Notes: generated from the letters alone by a model not told the origin. Counted from the stretch's first letter, positions 1-9,902 are shown. The stretch is 64,000 nucleotides of DNA from Gari tellinella (GCA_922989275.2 OV277858.1:105200794-105264793); one strand, 5' to 3'. Translations and numbers: made by a program.

Positions 1-300
1 TATTTTCAAAAAGTTTATTCAGTAGAGGACTGAACTAATACCTAAAATTGCGTATTTATGGAGTAATGTGTTAATTGGGAAATAATAACGTTCTCGTGTA
101 CTTGTACATTAATAATATTACATTCTCCGATGGGAGTAGCGATCAACTCCATGAACCCATGCGCAATCTGATTTCTTCATGCATTATTAAGCTGCATGAG
201 GTAGAGGTTGATATATTGGGTCCCGGCGTGTGTGAGTGTTATGCCCGTCACGTGTTTTATCTCACAGTTAACATGCTAATTGGGTGTTGCATAGACGTCA

Positions 301-615
301 TAAATCTTATTATCATATGTTTTATTCATTGCGCAGTTATACAATACGTTATTCTTTCCCGCTTGAACGCAAACGAAACGCAAAGGCAATTCAATAAAAC
401 GTAGAAAAAGTTGTTTTTTACAGTTATAACTACTTATTTTAATCTGAGCGCCAAACAGTTTAGAGCCTGATCAGACGCCGGGTAACCCGGCGTCTGATCA
501 GGCTCTAAACTGTTTGCTCTGGAAAAAATAGTTTTAGCGTAAACGCGTTAATTGGGAAAGAATAACGATTTCTCCACAGTAAATCTTATTTGCATATATT
601 TTATTCATCACACAG
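301..615. repeat. Near-identical direct repeats around a family A MITE
   Basis: A roughly 35-bp stretch beginning TAAATCTTATTATCATATG at 301 recurs in altered form at 580, on either side of the first family A copy. This is much longer than the usual TA duplication. It may be a local duplication unrelated to the insertion. Confidence 0.5.
341..581 (+). mobile_element. Family A MITE, left end degraded
   Basis: The interior matches family A: TTATTCTTTCCC near the left end, the type 1 hairpin at about 455-517 and GGGAAAGAATAACG before a decayed right end (TTTCTCCACAG). The left CAGTGGAG terminus is unrecognisable. Confidence 0.75.
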
Positions 616-990
616 CAGTAGTAAATTGGTCTAGGTGCCCAAGTTTCCAGGTTTGATGTTGTGTGTTAATTAATGCTACTGGCTATGTTTAAAATAGATA
701 CTAGTTTATTTTCTAATCAACACATGTATAGCGAAGCTCGCTTCTGACGAATTTGGATACAGCGAACTATAGGATATAACAAGGCAAATTTTTAATTTCC
801 TATTTCTAACAAACGTGAAGTAAAATGGACCTGATATACATTTAGTCAAAGAGACTACATGTAGTAGACCTAGAAGCGTAAACAAAACTGTCATTTGCTT
901 AGTTAGGTTCTTGCAAATGTATTAGTTATGTTCCTAATACAAGGAATTTTCTGCATTTCTGCTACCACCTGTCTCACGTTTACGGCATAC
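615..990. other. No gene or repeat recognised
   Basis: AT-rich sequence between two MITEs. I see no convincing reading frame, splice pattern or repeat match in it. Confidence 0.5.
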
Positions 991-992
991 AT

Positions 993-1221
993 GAACAGAA
1001 ATACGTCATTCTTTCAAAATAAACACATTTTTCATTTCAAACAGTTTGGAGCCAGATCAGACGCCGGGTAAACCGGCGTCTGATCAGGCTCCAAACTGTT
1101 TGCCATTCAGATTTAAATAAACATGCAGAATTGTCAAAATGCTTTCATTTCCTACATTATACAGTAATGCGTTTGCGTTTCGTTTGCGTTTGAACGGGAA
1201 AGAACACCGTCTTCTTCACTG
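993..1221 (-). mobile_element. Family A MITE, old copy
   Basis: Central type 1 hairpin at about 1040-1102; the right side reads GCGTTTGCGTTTGAACGGG and ends CTTCTTCACTG before TA. The left end is eroded. Confidence 0.75.
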
Positions 1222-1230
1222 TACAATGTA

Positions 1231-1477
1231 CAGTGGAGAAAACGTTATTCTTTCCCAATAAACGCGTTTACGCTAAAACTATCTTCCCCATTGTAAACAG
1301 TTTGGAGCCTGATCAGACGCCGGGTAACCCGGCGTCTGATCAGGCTCCAAACTGTTTACAACTCAGATTAAAATAAAGTGTTAGAAATTTCTAAAAACTG
1401 ACATTTTCTAAATTTTAGTGTTTTGCGTTTGCGTTTCGTTTGCGTTTAAACGGGAAAGAATAACAGATTCTCCATTG
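1231..1477 (-). mobile_element. Family A MITE, full length
   Basis: Both ends are present (CAGTGGAGAAAACGTTATTC and the inverse ending TCTCCATTG), flanked by TA on each side. The type 1 hairpin is at about 1297-1360. It lies 9 bp from the preceding copy. Confidence 0.92.
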
Positions 1478-1619
1478 TAAGAGACAAGTCTCATGTTGAT
1501 TTACTGATATTATTTCACCTGTGACGACTATATTAAGAGAGATAAATGTCTATTCCCCCGCTATCACAACTCTCCTCTCCACATATATGTATACATTTTC
1601 ATTAAGCTGATTGCCTTAA

Positions 1620-1854
1620 ACAGATTTCTCTAGTTAAACGCTATACGAAACGCAAACGCAATGCACGTGAATGTAGAAAATGACAACTTTTTAAAATATC
1701 TCACAAATAAGTTTAATTTGGGTTGCTGACATATTGGAGCCTGATAAGACGACGGGTTACCCGGCGTCTGATATGGCTCCAACTGTTTCCAACATATATA
1801 ACAGTTTAAGTGTAAACGCGTTTAATGGGGGAAAATAAAGACGTCTACACTGTA
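1620..1854 (+). mobile_element. Family A MITE, old copy
   Basis: Degraded copy: hairpin arms at 1733-1790 have lost symmetry, TTTAAGTGTAAACGCGTTTAATGGG marks the right side and TCTACACTG the right end. Confidence 0.65.
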
Positions 1855-1861
1855 TGTATAA

Positions 1862-2443
1862 ACAACGTTCCCTCCCTACAACGACCCTCCAACAACGACT
1901 CCCTCCCAACAACGACCCTTGCCACAATTCCCTAAACAAGACAATTATGTCTAACGCTATTACTGCTGTTATATCTTCTGTTTAAATTTGTCGTCTGCTG
2001 TTTTTCTCAAATTTACGTATTGAACATTTTGACAAAAATAAAACTTAATGACGAGTGACAAAAAGCTTGAATCCAGATCAGACGCCGCGTTACAAATGTG
2101 AACCAATGTCCCTCCATATACATGTAACCACATCCTTCGAACAACGAACACATATTTTGTCTCCCATTGGATGTGGTTGTACAGTGGAGAATCTGTTATT
2201 CTTTCCCGTTTAAACGCAAACGTACACAAACGCAAAGCAATAAAACGTAGAAAAGAACAACTTTTAGACAATTCTGATAATTCATGTTTATCTTGGTGGC
2301 AAACAGTTTGGAGCCTGCTCAGACGCCGGGTTACCCGGCGTCTGATCTGGCTACAAACTGTTTGTATTGTAAATAATAGTTTAAGCGTAAACGCGTTTAT
2401 TGGGAAAGAATAACAGATTCTCCACTGTAGAGAGGGAACTCTG
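1862..2443 (+). mobile_element. Family B MITE interrupted by a family A copy
   Basis: Starts near GTTCCCTCCCTACAACGACC, runs through the family-specific TCGTCTGCTG and CAAAGT-like blocks and ends GAGAGGGAACTCTG. The host motif GTTGTAGAGAGGG is split at its TA by a complete family A copy (2182-2427), leaving TA on both sides. Half of the hairpin is lost near 2085-2100. Confidence 0.85.
2182..2427 (+). mobile_element. Family A MITE, young subfamily, nested in family B
   Basis: Perfect-looking ends CAGTGGAGAATCTGTTATTC and inverse, TA on both sides. The interior carries the AAAGAACAAC marker of what looks like the youngest subgroup. Both strands are open across the element by chance of composition. 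Confidence 0.95.
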
Positions 2444-2675
2444 TATTTTCATTAAGGTGATTGCCCAAATAGATTATCTTGTTGATGCATTGAGCTACAT
2501 CGGTGAATTCTTTTCTGATAAACGTGTTGGTACATGAACTAAACAATTATGTTTATTGAAAACGACTTATCACACAGTCAGATCAGAACCAACGTCACTT
2601 TACATTCCTTTGCCCTGCATTTGTGTTTTAATGAGACAGAATAATGTTTAATTCAAGTAACAATCCAGTTTACTA
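2444..2675. other. No feature recognised
   Basis: Mixed sequence between a family B and a family C copy, without a reading frame or repeat that I can identify. Confidence 0.4.
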
Positions 2676-2940
2676 AACCTTTAACCCCTCCTCCCTCCAG
2701 AAAAAAGAAGGCATTACTCCCTTTGATTTGTTCCTCCTCTGAAGTAAATAGTTCTTCTTTATACGGTCAAGAATATATACCATAAGAAATGACTGTTTAA
2801 TTATCCTAGCTGATGGTACCTTAAAACAGACTGAAAGTTAAAATGTACCTTCAGGCGCATTCTGCTTTACTTCCCACCTGCTTTATACATGTAGGTAACA
2901 TGTCCTCAAAACTAGAGACAGGCTCTGTGTGATGATTTAA
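2676..2940 (-). mobile_element. Family C MITE, degraded
   Basis: Reverse family C order is visible: TTCCTCCTCTGAAG, then TTATACGGTCAAG, a decayed type 2 hairpin at about 2820-2890, then CATGTCCTCAAAACTAGAGACAGGCTCTG. The terminal CCCTTT motifs are eroded. Confidence 0.7.
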
Positions 2941-3208
2941 AGTTGTCCTGCCAAAAGCCTAAGATACGCCACTAACCGAACCTTGTAGAAAAGCTGTATT
3001 AAAACCCTTTTAAAATTATATCATCCTTCTATATGGTAGTTAACCCCTTAACCCTTTCAAACCTAAATTTATCTTGTGGGTATTTATAATTTGTTTTGAC
3101 TCTCCTAGTTCAAGTATTGTGAACCAGTCTACTGTTACATTTTTGGTATGACAACAAAATCCGATGAAACAATTAAATAAAATGCAGACCATGATCAGAG
3201 GGCTCCTA

Positions 3209-3454
3209 CAGTGGAGAAAACGTTATTCTTTCCCAATAAACGCGTTTACGCTAAAACTATTATTTCTATTGCAAACAGTTTGGTGCCAGATCAGACGCCG
3301 GGTAACCCGGCGTCTAATCAGGCTCCGAACTGTTTGCCACCAAAATAAACATGAATTATCAGAATTGTCCAAAAGTTGCACTTTTCTACGTTTTAATGTT
3401 TTGCGTTTGCGTTTCGTTTCGTTTAAACGGGAAAGAATAACGTTTTCACCACTG
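3209..3454 (-). mobile_element. Family A MITE, full length
   Basis: Ends CAGTGGAGAAAACGTTATTC and inverse ending TTCACCACTG, TA flanks. The hairpin at about 3276-3340 is slightly asymmetric (GTCTAATCAGG in the right arm). Belongs to the AAAAGTTGCAC subgroup. Confidence 0.93.
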
Positions 3455-3499
3455 TATAGGGCTGAAGGGATGAAATGGTCAACTACCTTAGCCCGGGTG

Positions 3500-3665
3500 C
3501 AATGGTTATTTGCAAACAGTTTGGATGGTGATCAGAGGCCGCGTAACACGGCGTCTGATCAGGATCCAAACTGTTTGACAAGCATTGATTCAAAATAGTT
3601 AAAGTTTTAATTTGAGAAATGAAAGCAGAAGACACTTGGTGACGTCATGGCAGTGAAGGGAGTTA
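3500..3665. mobile_element. Solo type 1 hairpin in an unassigned TTAA-type repeat
   Basis: A 70-bp hairpin at 3508-3577 (GATCAGAGGCCGCG against CGGCGTCTGATC) is followed by sequence ending GTGAAGGGAGTTAA, like the right end of a family D element. Left end not found. Confidence 0.5.
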
Positions 3666-3860
3666 ATGGAGTATTAAGTGTGCAGTCGTAGGAATCGAGT
3701 CGAATACATAACGTTTTTTCCTGCCTATGATGGTCACAGATCAATATTATCTGCGCAATTACTACTAGCAAATATATGTCTATTAATGGCATGAAGCATT
3801 TGAACTACTGACTGAGCTGCGATTAGCTGATCCAGTCACGTCAAACTATTGGCTCAATGA

Positions 3861-4181
3861 TGGTTCTCTACAACGGCCCTTCCAACAACGACCCCTCCTT
3901 ACAACGACCCTTGTTGCCGCAGTTCCCTAAACAAGACAATTTTATGTCGAATACTTTCACTACTGCAATATCGTCAGTTTAAAACTGTCGTCTGCTGTTT
4001 TCCCAAAGTCACATATTTGGCATTTTGACAGAAAAAACATAATGACAAGTGACAAACAGATTTGATCTTGATTTAAGCTGTTTGCAAATGTAAGCCAGTT
4101 TCCCTCCCTATCACGACACCCTCCGAACAACGCACACACGTTTTGTCTCCCATTGGGTGTCGTTGTAGAGAGGGGGCGCTG
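3861..4181 (+). mobile_element. Family B MITE, hairpin centre lost
   Basis: Left end TCTCTACAACGGCCC, interior ATCGTCAG..TCGTCTGCTG, right end GTTGTAGAGAGGGGGCGCTG before TA. The core between CAAACAGATTTGATCTTG and CAAATGTAAGCC has collapsed, so no hairpin remains. Confidence 0.8.
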
Positions 4182-4499
4182 TACATGTAAATACATGTGG
4201 CAGCTTAAAGCAGGATAAAAGTAAACGGAAATTTCTGCTCGACTTTTGTCATTCTTTTAAACGACAATATAAGTGTATTTACACTCTAATTTTATCAAAA
4301 TCTAAACGATTAAAGTGTGTCAAATACAGTGTATACATATAATATGAGTCGTGCCATGACATAATATGCCTTATTGCATTGCAACATTATACAGACCGAG
4401 AACCATTATCATCACAGGCTCTGTATTTGAGTTTGTTCTACACTGCCAAATACCATATATAATACAGCAACATAAAATGCTTAGATGCATGTTGGTTTC

Positions 4500-4580
4500 A
4501 AACAGTGTAGATCAACGTCAGTCGCCGCGTCTTTGATGCGGCGGCTGCCCTTGATCTACAATGTATACTGTTTACAATGC
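4500..4580. repeat. Solo hairpin related to type 1, diverged
   Basis: TTTCAAACAGTGTAGATCAACG and its near-inverse flank a GTCGCCGCGTC/GATGCGGCGGC stem. The outer CAAACAGT is that of type 1 but the stem bases differ in both arms. Host element not identified. Confidence 0.55.
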
Positions 4581-4680
4581 ATTGAAACATGTTTTGACAT
4601 GGCATGGCTCATATGTAATTTTAGGCAGGAATAAGGTAAAGCAACATTCCATGGTACATGTACTTTCATTCTGTTTTTAA

Positions 4681-4886
4681 CCCTTTCATGAACGAATAAT
4701 TCGGGAGAGTTTTACCCTTTCCCCGTTTTATTGTCGTCTGTTTCAGCATTGTTGTCTGCGAGACACGTTTCAAAGTTAGATATAAGGTTGTATGACTTAG
4801 TAGATATCGATGAGGGTGTCAAACAGTTTAGGTCCTGATCAAACTGTTTGCAAACGCGTTGTATGGCGTCATTGAGAGTGAAAGGG
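4681..4886 (+). mobile_element. Family D MITE with shortened hairpin
   Basis: Begins CCCTTTCATGAACG directly after TTAA (4677-4680) and ends GAGTGAAAGGG directly before TTAA (4887-4890). Interior TTGTCGTCTG and GACACGTTTCAAAG is diagnostic. The core is collapsed to CAAACAGTTTAGGTCCTGATCAAACTGTTTG. Confidence 0.9.
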
Positions 4887-5044
4887 TTAAGCAGAATAAA
4901 TATTTAAACTAAACAAACATGTTTTCAACATTATGTAAATGATAACTGAAAGAATTTGCTACAAGTAAACGCAGAACAGAACTAAATGAGAAATACTACG
5001 GCAAATTATTACTTTATACTTTATACCGGTAGAGGATCTTACAT

Positions 5045-5650
5045 GAGTGAAAAGAATTGACTAAAATAATATGACACGAGCCGTGACGAGCGTCATATTA
5101 ATTTTAGTCAACGAGTTTATTAAAAATTTATTTAGTAATGAACACGAATTTGGGATTCTGTTTATCACAAAACAATTTTAAACACCTATTAAATCAATCA
5201 AAGCGTTTGTAGTCTTTCTGCTAAATAGATTTTCCGCCAAAACCTGACGTTGTTTACGGTACAGTGGAGAATCTGTTATTCTTTCCCGTTTAAACGCAAA
5301 CGTACACAAACGCAAAGCAATAAAACGTAGAAAAGAACAACTTTTAGACAATTCTGATAATTCATGTTTTTCTTGGTTGCAAACAGTTTGGAGCCTGATC
5401 AGACGCCGGGTTACCCGGCGTCTGATCTGGCTACAAACTGTTTGTATTGTAAATAATAGTTTTAGCGTAAACGCGTTTATTGGGAAAGAATAACAGATTC
5501 TCCACTGTAATGTCATCGCAAATGACGCCATGTGGTGAACCGAAAAGGTTTGACCGGGACCTAAAAAACGATATTCCACTAGTGGATTACAATATTTATG
5601 TAATGGATTTATTCCACTCCCAGACTGCAAACTATATGATAATCATTTTT
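5045..5650 (+). repeat. Dispersed repeat G, copy 1, with a family A insertion
   Basis: This stretch matches 41645-41990 (shared GATTTTCCGCCAAAACCTG, ACGTTGTTTACGG, TCATCGCAAATG, TAGTGGATTAC and TAATGGATTTATT), apart from the family A copy at 5262-5507. The other copy lacks the MITE and so serves as an empty site. No end motif or protein identified. Confidence 0.75.
5262..5507 (+). mobile_element. Family A MITE, young subfamily
   Basis: Ends CAGTGGAGAATCTGTTATTC and inverse, TA on both sides, hairpin at about 5381-5442. Nearly identical to the copy at 2182. Interrupts dispersed repeat G. Confidence 0.96.
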
Positions 5651-5814
5651 CTTCAAGATGGTTGCTTGACGTACACATGTATGTAACTATTGCATGCTGA
5701 CTTCCTTACCATATCTACTGTATGAATGTTTGGAATGTAGATTACATTCCAGTGAAAATTATAGCACGATCTGGTTCTGCACTGTGTGTCCATATTACTT
5801 TAATGCATTGAACC

Positions 5815-6003
5815 AAATGGTCTCTAGGAGGAAATCTTAAGCATGTGATAAGCTTAAAGCACACGGTTTATTCGGCTTTGAAGGAAATGAACAACCCAGC
5901 AGCTTCCGGTGAAATGGAAATTGTCTTGTTCAATGTGAAGTCCATGAAGTTACGATTGCGTGCCAAGCATAAAAGCAAACTCTACAAGTTGGTTTTAATC
6001 TAA
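5815..6003 (+). other. Coding-like stretch, unrecognised
   Basis: About 62 codons stay open between stops at 5812 and 6001. The later part has protein-like composition (for example GEMEIVLFNVKSMKLRLRAK) that none of the surrounding repeats has. A possible 3' splice site follows at 6022. I do not recognise a family, and a clean donor is not visible, so this may be an exon, a fossil or chance. Confidence 0.3.
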
Positions 6004-6024
6004 GTTATAGAGCTTTGTGCAGTG

Positions 6025-6144
6025 TTTAAGAGAAAACAAGAGCGGATCAAGAGTCTCAGAGAATCAGAGAAGGAGGCGATCGGAAAGGAGTGTGAAGTGG
6101 AGATATTTGTTAGTGTGACAAAAGTAGTGACGTCATGCAATTAA
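6025..6144 (+). other. Possible exon, charged helix, unrecognised
   Basis: After TTTGTGCAG at 6014-6022 a frame opens as FKRKQERIKSLRESEKEAIG and continues to a stop inside the TTAA at 6141-6144. It is strongly charged, as in a coiled coil. The stop comes from the MITE boundary, so if this was an exon its end has been replaced. Function unknown. Confidence 0.3.
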
Positions 6145-6352
6145 CACTTTCACTCTCGATGACGTCATAAAGCGCATTTGCAAACAGTTTATGATCCTCG
6201 TTACGCTGATCAGGATCAAAACTGTTTTCCACTCAGATTAATTTAAATGGTCAAAATTATAAACGAGTTGTCATTTCCTACGTTTTAGTGCAATGCGTTT
6301 GTGTGTTCGGACGCTCCTAACGGGAAACAATACCGTCTTATCCAATATATTG
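6141..6352. mobile_element. Chimeric MITE: family D left half, family A right half
   Basis: Opens as an inverted family D end (TTAACACTTTCACTCTCGATGACG, GCGCATTTGCAAACAGTTT). It passes through the hairpin at about 6183-6230, then continues with the family A half (CACTCAGATTAA, TTTTAGTGCAATGCG, ACGGGAAACAATA). The switch lies in the shared core. Confidence 0.75.
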
Positions 6353-6524
6353 ACAGTACACGTGTACTTTGCTCAAAAATAATTTCAGCGAAATGTCGTT
6401 AAGGTGGAATAGTTCGCTAATGGTGTTCCGTGCAAATTAGATGTATATCATTTGTAATGCATTACATTGATCTATGTACTTAACGACTGGCGAAATATCA
6501 AAGTTAGTGTCAAACAGTTTGCAG

Positions 6525-6713
6525 CGTTCCAGATAAGAGGGAGTATTTCAAAAATTAAAATCGTTATTTCTGCTTTAAACCCTATGGTGTCACTACTCAT
6601 TTGAATCGTCTCAAAGAGACGATTATAATGAGTAGTAACACCATACGATTTGGTGCTGAAATAAGTAAGAACATGTTGGATTTGTTCAGTTTAATCCCCC
6701 TTATCTGGAACCT
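6525..6713. mobile_element. Short palindromic MITE inserted in a type 1 core
   Basis: Ends GTTCCAGATAAGAGGG and CCCCTTATCTGGAAC are inverted copies. The centre is its own hairpin (GGTGTCACTACTCAT, AATCGTCTC against GAGACGATT, ATGAGTAGTAACACC). It splits a CAAACAGTTTG..CAAACTGTTTAC core whose remainder lies at 6505-6525 and 6714-6785. Confidence 0.75.
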
Positions 6714-7037
6714 TGAGTTTGTATCCTGATCAGAAGCTGACTTACAATATGCTCGACGTCTGCTAAGATTCCAAACTGTTTACAATGTGAATACAAAGCA
6801 TAACATAACGTGAAATGCAAACTCGTATAATATGTATTGATTTCAGATAAATGTGCAGATTTGGCGCTGTTAAATGTTACATATGGGTGTTATGATCTGT
6901 TACCGTATATAATGAATATTACAGGAAACGAATTGTCATCAATTTTCGCCATGTTCTGTTTACGTCAAAACATGGCGTGTTAATGGATTGCTATGAACAT
7001 ACCAAACAAATTACCTGTATAAACATGTTGAATTGAC

Positions 7038-7289
7038 CCTTTATCCCATAACGCGTTAGTAATTTTGAAGACAGTTTACAACTTAAAGCCTGTTGAAAGT
7101 AAAGCAGAATGCGCCTTAAGGCGCATTCTGCTTTACTTTCAGCCTGCTTTAAGCTACTATCTTGTAGAATAAAGAAACTATTGCTATGGTACATTTGCAT
7201 GACTGTTTAAAGTGGAACTATGTTGTTATATGGAGGAATACATTAAATGGAAGAATAAGGCGTTAAAAAGCATTTTTATTGGGTAATGA
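7038..7289 (+). mobile_element. Family C MITE
   Basis: Left end CCCTTTATCCCATAACG, perfect type 2 hairpin at about 7076-7153 (GAATGCGCCTTAAGGCGCATTC centre), then TGCATGACTGTTTAAAG, ATGGAGGAATA and a decayed right end before TTAA. Confidence 0.88.
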
Positions 7290-7293
7290 ATTA

Positions 7294-7610
7294 AATGTAA
7301 AAGGGCTCAATTTGAAAATGTTATCATTTAAATATGGCATGCTTACAAATTGTATCCGGCTTTCTTTAAAAATACAAATTTGAATCCGTGAAGAGTTCTC
7401 TTGCCCAATTTTAAAGGGTTCTTATAGAAATCCTCTTGTTAGAGTTGTCATTATTTATCATTTTGAAATCATGCCTGTATTGTGATAAGCAACCCAAAAT
7501 AGTCAACAATAGATTAAACCTATTTCGAAACTGGATTCGTCCATTTAATGTATTAGGGGTTATTTAATGAAGGCGCTGTTGGTATAGTTTCTAAATGCTT
7601 TCCCGTATTT
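7294..7610. other. No feature recognised
   Basis: AT-rich spacer between MITEs. Neither strand shows a convincing frame or known repeat. Confidence 0.45.
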
Positions 7611-7615
7611 TAATA

Positions 7616-8172
7616 CAGTGCTTCCTCCGAAAAACGATTCCCTCCTACAGTGGAGAATGTGTTATTCTGTCCCAATAAACGCGTTTACGCTAAAACTATT
7701 ATTTCCAGTGCAAACAGTTTGGAGCCAGATCAGACGCCGGGTTACCCGGCGTCTGATCAGGCTCCAAACTGTTTGCCACCAAGATAAAGATGAATTATCA
7801 GAATTGTCAAAACGTTGTACTTTTCTGCGTTTTAGTGTTTTGCGTTTGCGTACGTTTGCGTTTAAACGGGAAAGAATAACAGATTCTCCACTGTACAACA
7901 ATACTTGCTGCTGTTTCCCAAGCAAGACAATTTTGTCCGACCATTTCACTGCCGCAATATCGTCTGCTTAATATTCACGTCTGCTGTTTTTCTAAATGTC
8001 ACATATTGGACATTTGACAGAAAAATATAATAAAGAGGTGTAAACAGCTTGAAGCCAGATCAGACGCCGTGTACTCTAAGGGTATTATTCTTCCGTCCCT
8101 ATAACAACTCCCTCCGAACAACATTAATAATATTGATCGCCCATTGGGTGTTGTTGTAGAGAGGGGGTACTG
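7616..8172 (+). mobile_element. Family B MITE interrupted by a family A copy
   Basis: CAGTGCTTCCTCCGAAAAACG at the left and GTTGTAGAGAGGGGGTACTG at the right, TA outside. The family A copy 7648-7893 sits at a TA inside CCCTCCTACAAC. The hairpin is reduced to its left arm (8043-8070). Confidence 0.87.
7648..7893 (-). mobile_element. Family A MITE, full length, nested in family B
   Basis: Ends CAGTGGAGAATGTGTTATTC and inverse with TA flanks. Hairpin at about 7712-7775 is intact. Confidence 0.95.
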
Positions 8173-8262
8173 TAATAGTTCATACATGTCGCAATCCTTG
8201 GTATTAGATTTGACGCTGAGTGACATGGGTAGGCCTATTTTACTGCATTTTGGAGGCACCTA

Positions 8263-8500
8263 CAGTGGAGAATCTGTTATTATTTCCCGTTTAAACGAAA
8301 CGAAACGCAAACGCAAAACACTAAAACGTAGAAAAGTGCAACTTTTGGACAATTCTGATAATTCATGTTTATCTTGGTGGCAAACAGTTTGGAGCCTGAT
8401 CAGACGCCGGGTTACCCGGCGTCTGATCTGGCTCCAAACTGTTTGCAATAGAAAAATTAGTTTTAGCGTAAACGCGTTTATTGGGAAAGAATAACAGTTT
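8263..8500 (+). mobile_element. Family A MITE, right terminus missing
   Basis: Complete from CAGTGGAGAATC to GGGAAAGAATAACAG, of the AAAGTGCAAC subgroup. The last 15 bp are replaced by the start of the next copy at about 8501. Confidence 0.9.
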
Positions 8501-8742
8501 AAAACGATATTCGTTACCGTTCAAACGCTGACGAAACGTAAACGCAATGCACTAAAATGTAGAAAATTACAACTTTAAGAAATTACCGACGAAATCTTGT
8601 TTTAATTTTAGTGTCAAACAGTTAAGAGGCTGATCAGACGCCGGGTTTCCCGGCGTCTGATCTGGCTCCAAACTGTTTTCAATGGAAATAACAGTTTTAT
8701 CGTAAACGCGTATAATGGGAAATACTAACGTTTTTTCCACTG
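8501..8742 (+). mobile_element. Family A MITE, left terminus missing, fused to previous copy
   Basis: Begins within the left end (CGATATTCGTTACCGTTCAAACG), carries the hairpin at about 8611-8676 and ends TTTTTTCCACTG before TACATGTACATG. Head-to-tail fusion with the copy before it. Confidence 0.85.
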
Positions 8743-8760
8743 TACATGTACATGTACATA
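8743..8760. repeat. TACATGTACATGTACATA tract
   Basis: Simple palindromic tract abutting a MITE end. Similar tracts occur near 12953, 13338, 18140, 21597, 22643, 35456, 41306 and 43735. Confidence 0.9.
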
Positions 8761-9047
8761 AAATCAAGAACATTCTTTCCTATAAATGGTATTGGATTTT
8801 CGCACAAGAATCATTATACTGTAAATAATGCAAAGTCCACACGTATAAATAATGCGTGGTGTAATGGGAATGTCTAAATAAATAAATAATGAAACACTGC
8901 ACGTGAAATATCACAATGAGCCTGGGTTAATATTACTTAAGCGACCGTTTCCATGTGAAAAGCCCACTTATCACAACACTCTCTACGTGTAAGAGTGTCT
9001 ATTTCCATTAAAGCCTTTCGTTCTCACTGTTGTGCAGATAACACATA

Positions 9048-9413
9048 ACATTCTATATTGTCCTTTCCAATAACAAACCACGTTTACGCTAAAACTATTA
9101 TTCCTAGATCTATTGCAAACAGTTCGGAGCAAGACCAGACGCCGGGTTAACTGGCGTCTGATAGCTCCAAACGGTTTGCAATCTACATTAAAATGAAAAT
9201 GGCACTTTTTGACAATTGGGAATGTTTAATTTGATGTCAATGTCAAAGAGTTTATAGCCAGATCAGACGCTGGTTAACCCGGCGTCTGATAAGGCTCCAA
9301 ACTGTATGCCTTTCAGGTAAAAACGAAAATTCAAAATTATAAAAAAAGATATCATTCTCTACATTTAATTTCTACGCGTTTGCTTTAAACGAGAAAAATA
9401 ACGTCTTACAGTA
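9048..9413 (-). mobile_element. Family A derivative with two hairpin cores
   Basis: Between one left-type end (TCCTTTCCAATAACAAACC) and one right-type end (GAGAAAAATAACGTCTTACAG) there are two separate cores, at about 9115-9180 and 9247-9308. Looks like a recombined or slipped dimer. Old and degraded. Confidence 0.7.
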
Positions 9414-9900
9414 AGCACCAAGCAGACATTATTATTTCCCGTTTAAATAATACATATTTGTCCTTTGCTTTCATATTGGCGTCTGCATTTAAATAACTGG
9501 TATTTTGACAGAAGAAATATCGAAATAAGGGTGAACCAGATTGCTGCCATACATGTATAAGACACGCGGCGTCTTACCTTGGTCTAAACTGTTTGCTGTT
9601 AAAGACGACCGCGCATATGGTACATGTAAATTCTCAGGACAAATTGGAAACACAAATTATGCCAGGATATTTGACAATGTGTTTTATTGTCTTCAAGATA
9701 TTGACAGATATTTTTATTGGCACTGACTGCATATTTTTTTCTCTCAGAAAGAAACGGCTAATAACTATTGACTGCGATGTTTATCCCAATTTTTTCCATA
9801 AATATGTTTTTTATTTATTCCCCCAACTAAAGAAAAATGTTCCACTTCCTTCAGTCACGAATGTGCCTCATAATAAATGTTTTTTGTATCCTATCATATG
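9414..9900. other. Mostly unrecognised, one family B-like trace
   Basis: Around 9470-9600 there are weak traces of family B (GTCTGCATTT.., TATTTTGACAGAAGAAATATCG, GACACGCGGCGTCTTAC). The rest is AT-rich with overlapping short frames that I do not regard as genes. Confidence 0.4.
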
Positions 9901-9902
9901 GT

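Noticed and set aside
2171..2413. Repeated 75-85-codon frames across family A copies as real genes
   Set aside because: They coincide exactly with transposon copies, occur on both strands of the same element, and include the inverted ends in the translation. Composition explains them.
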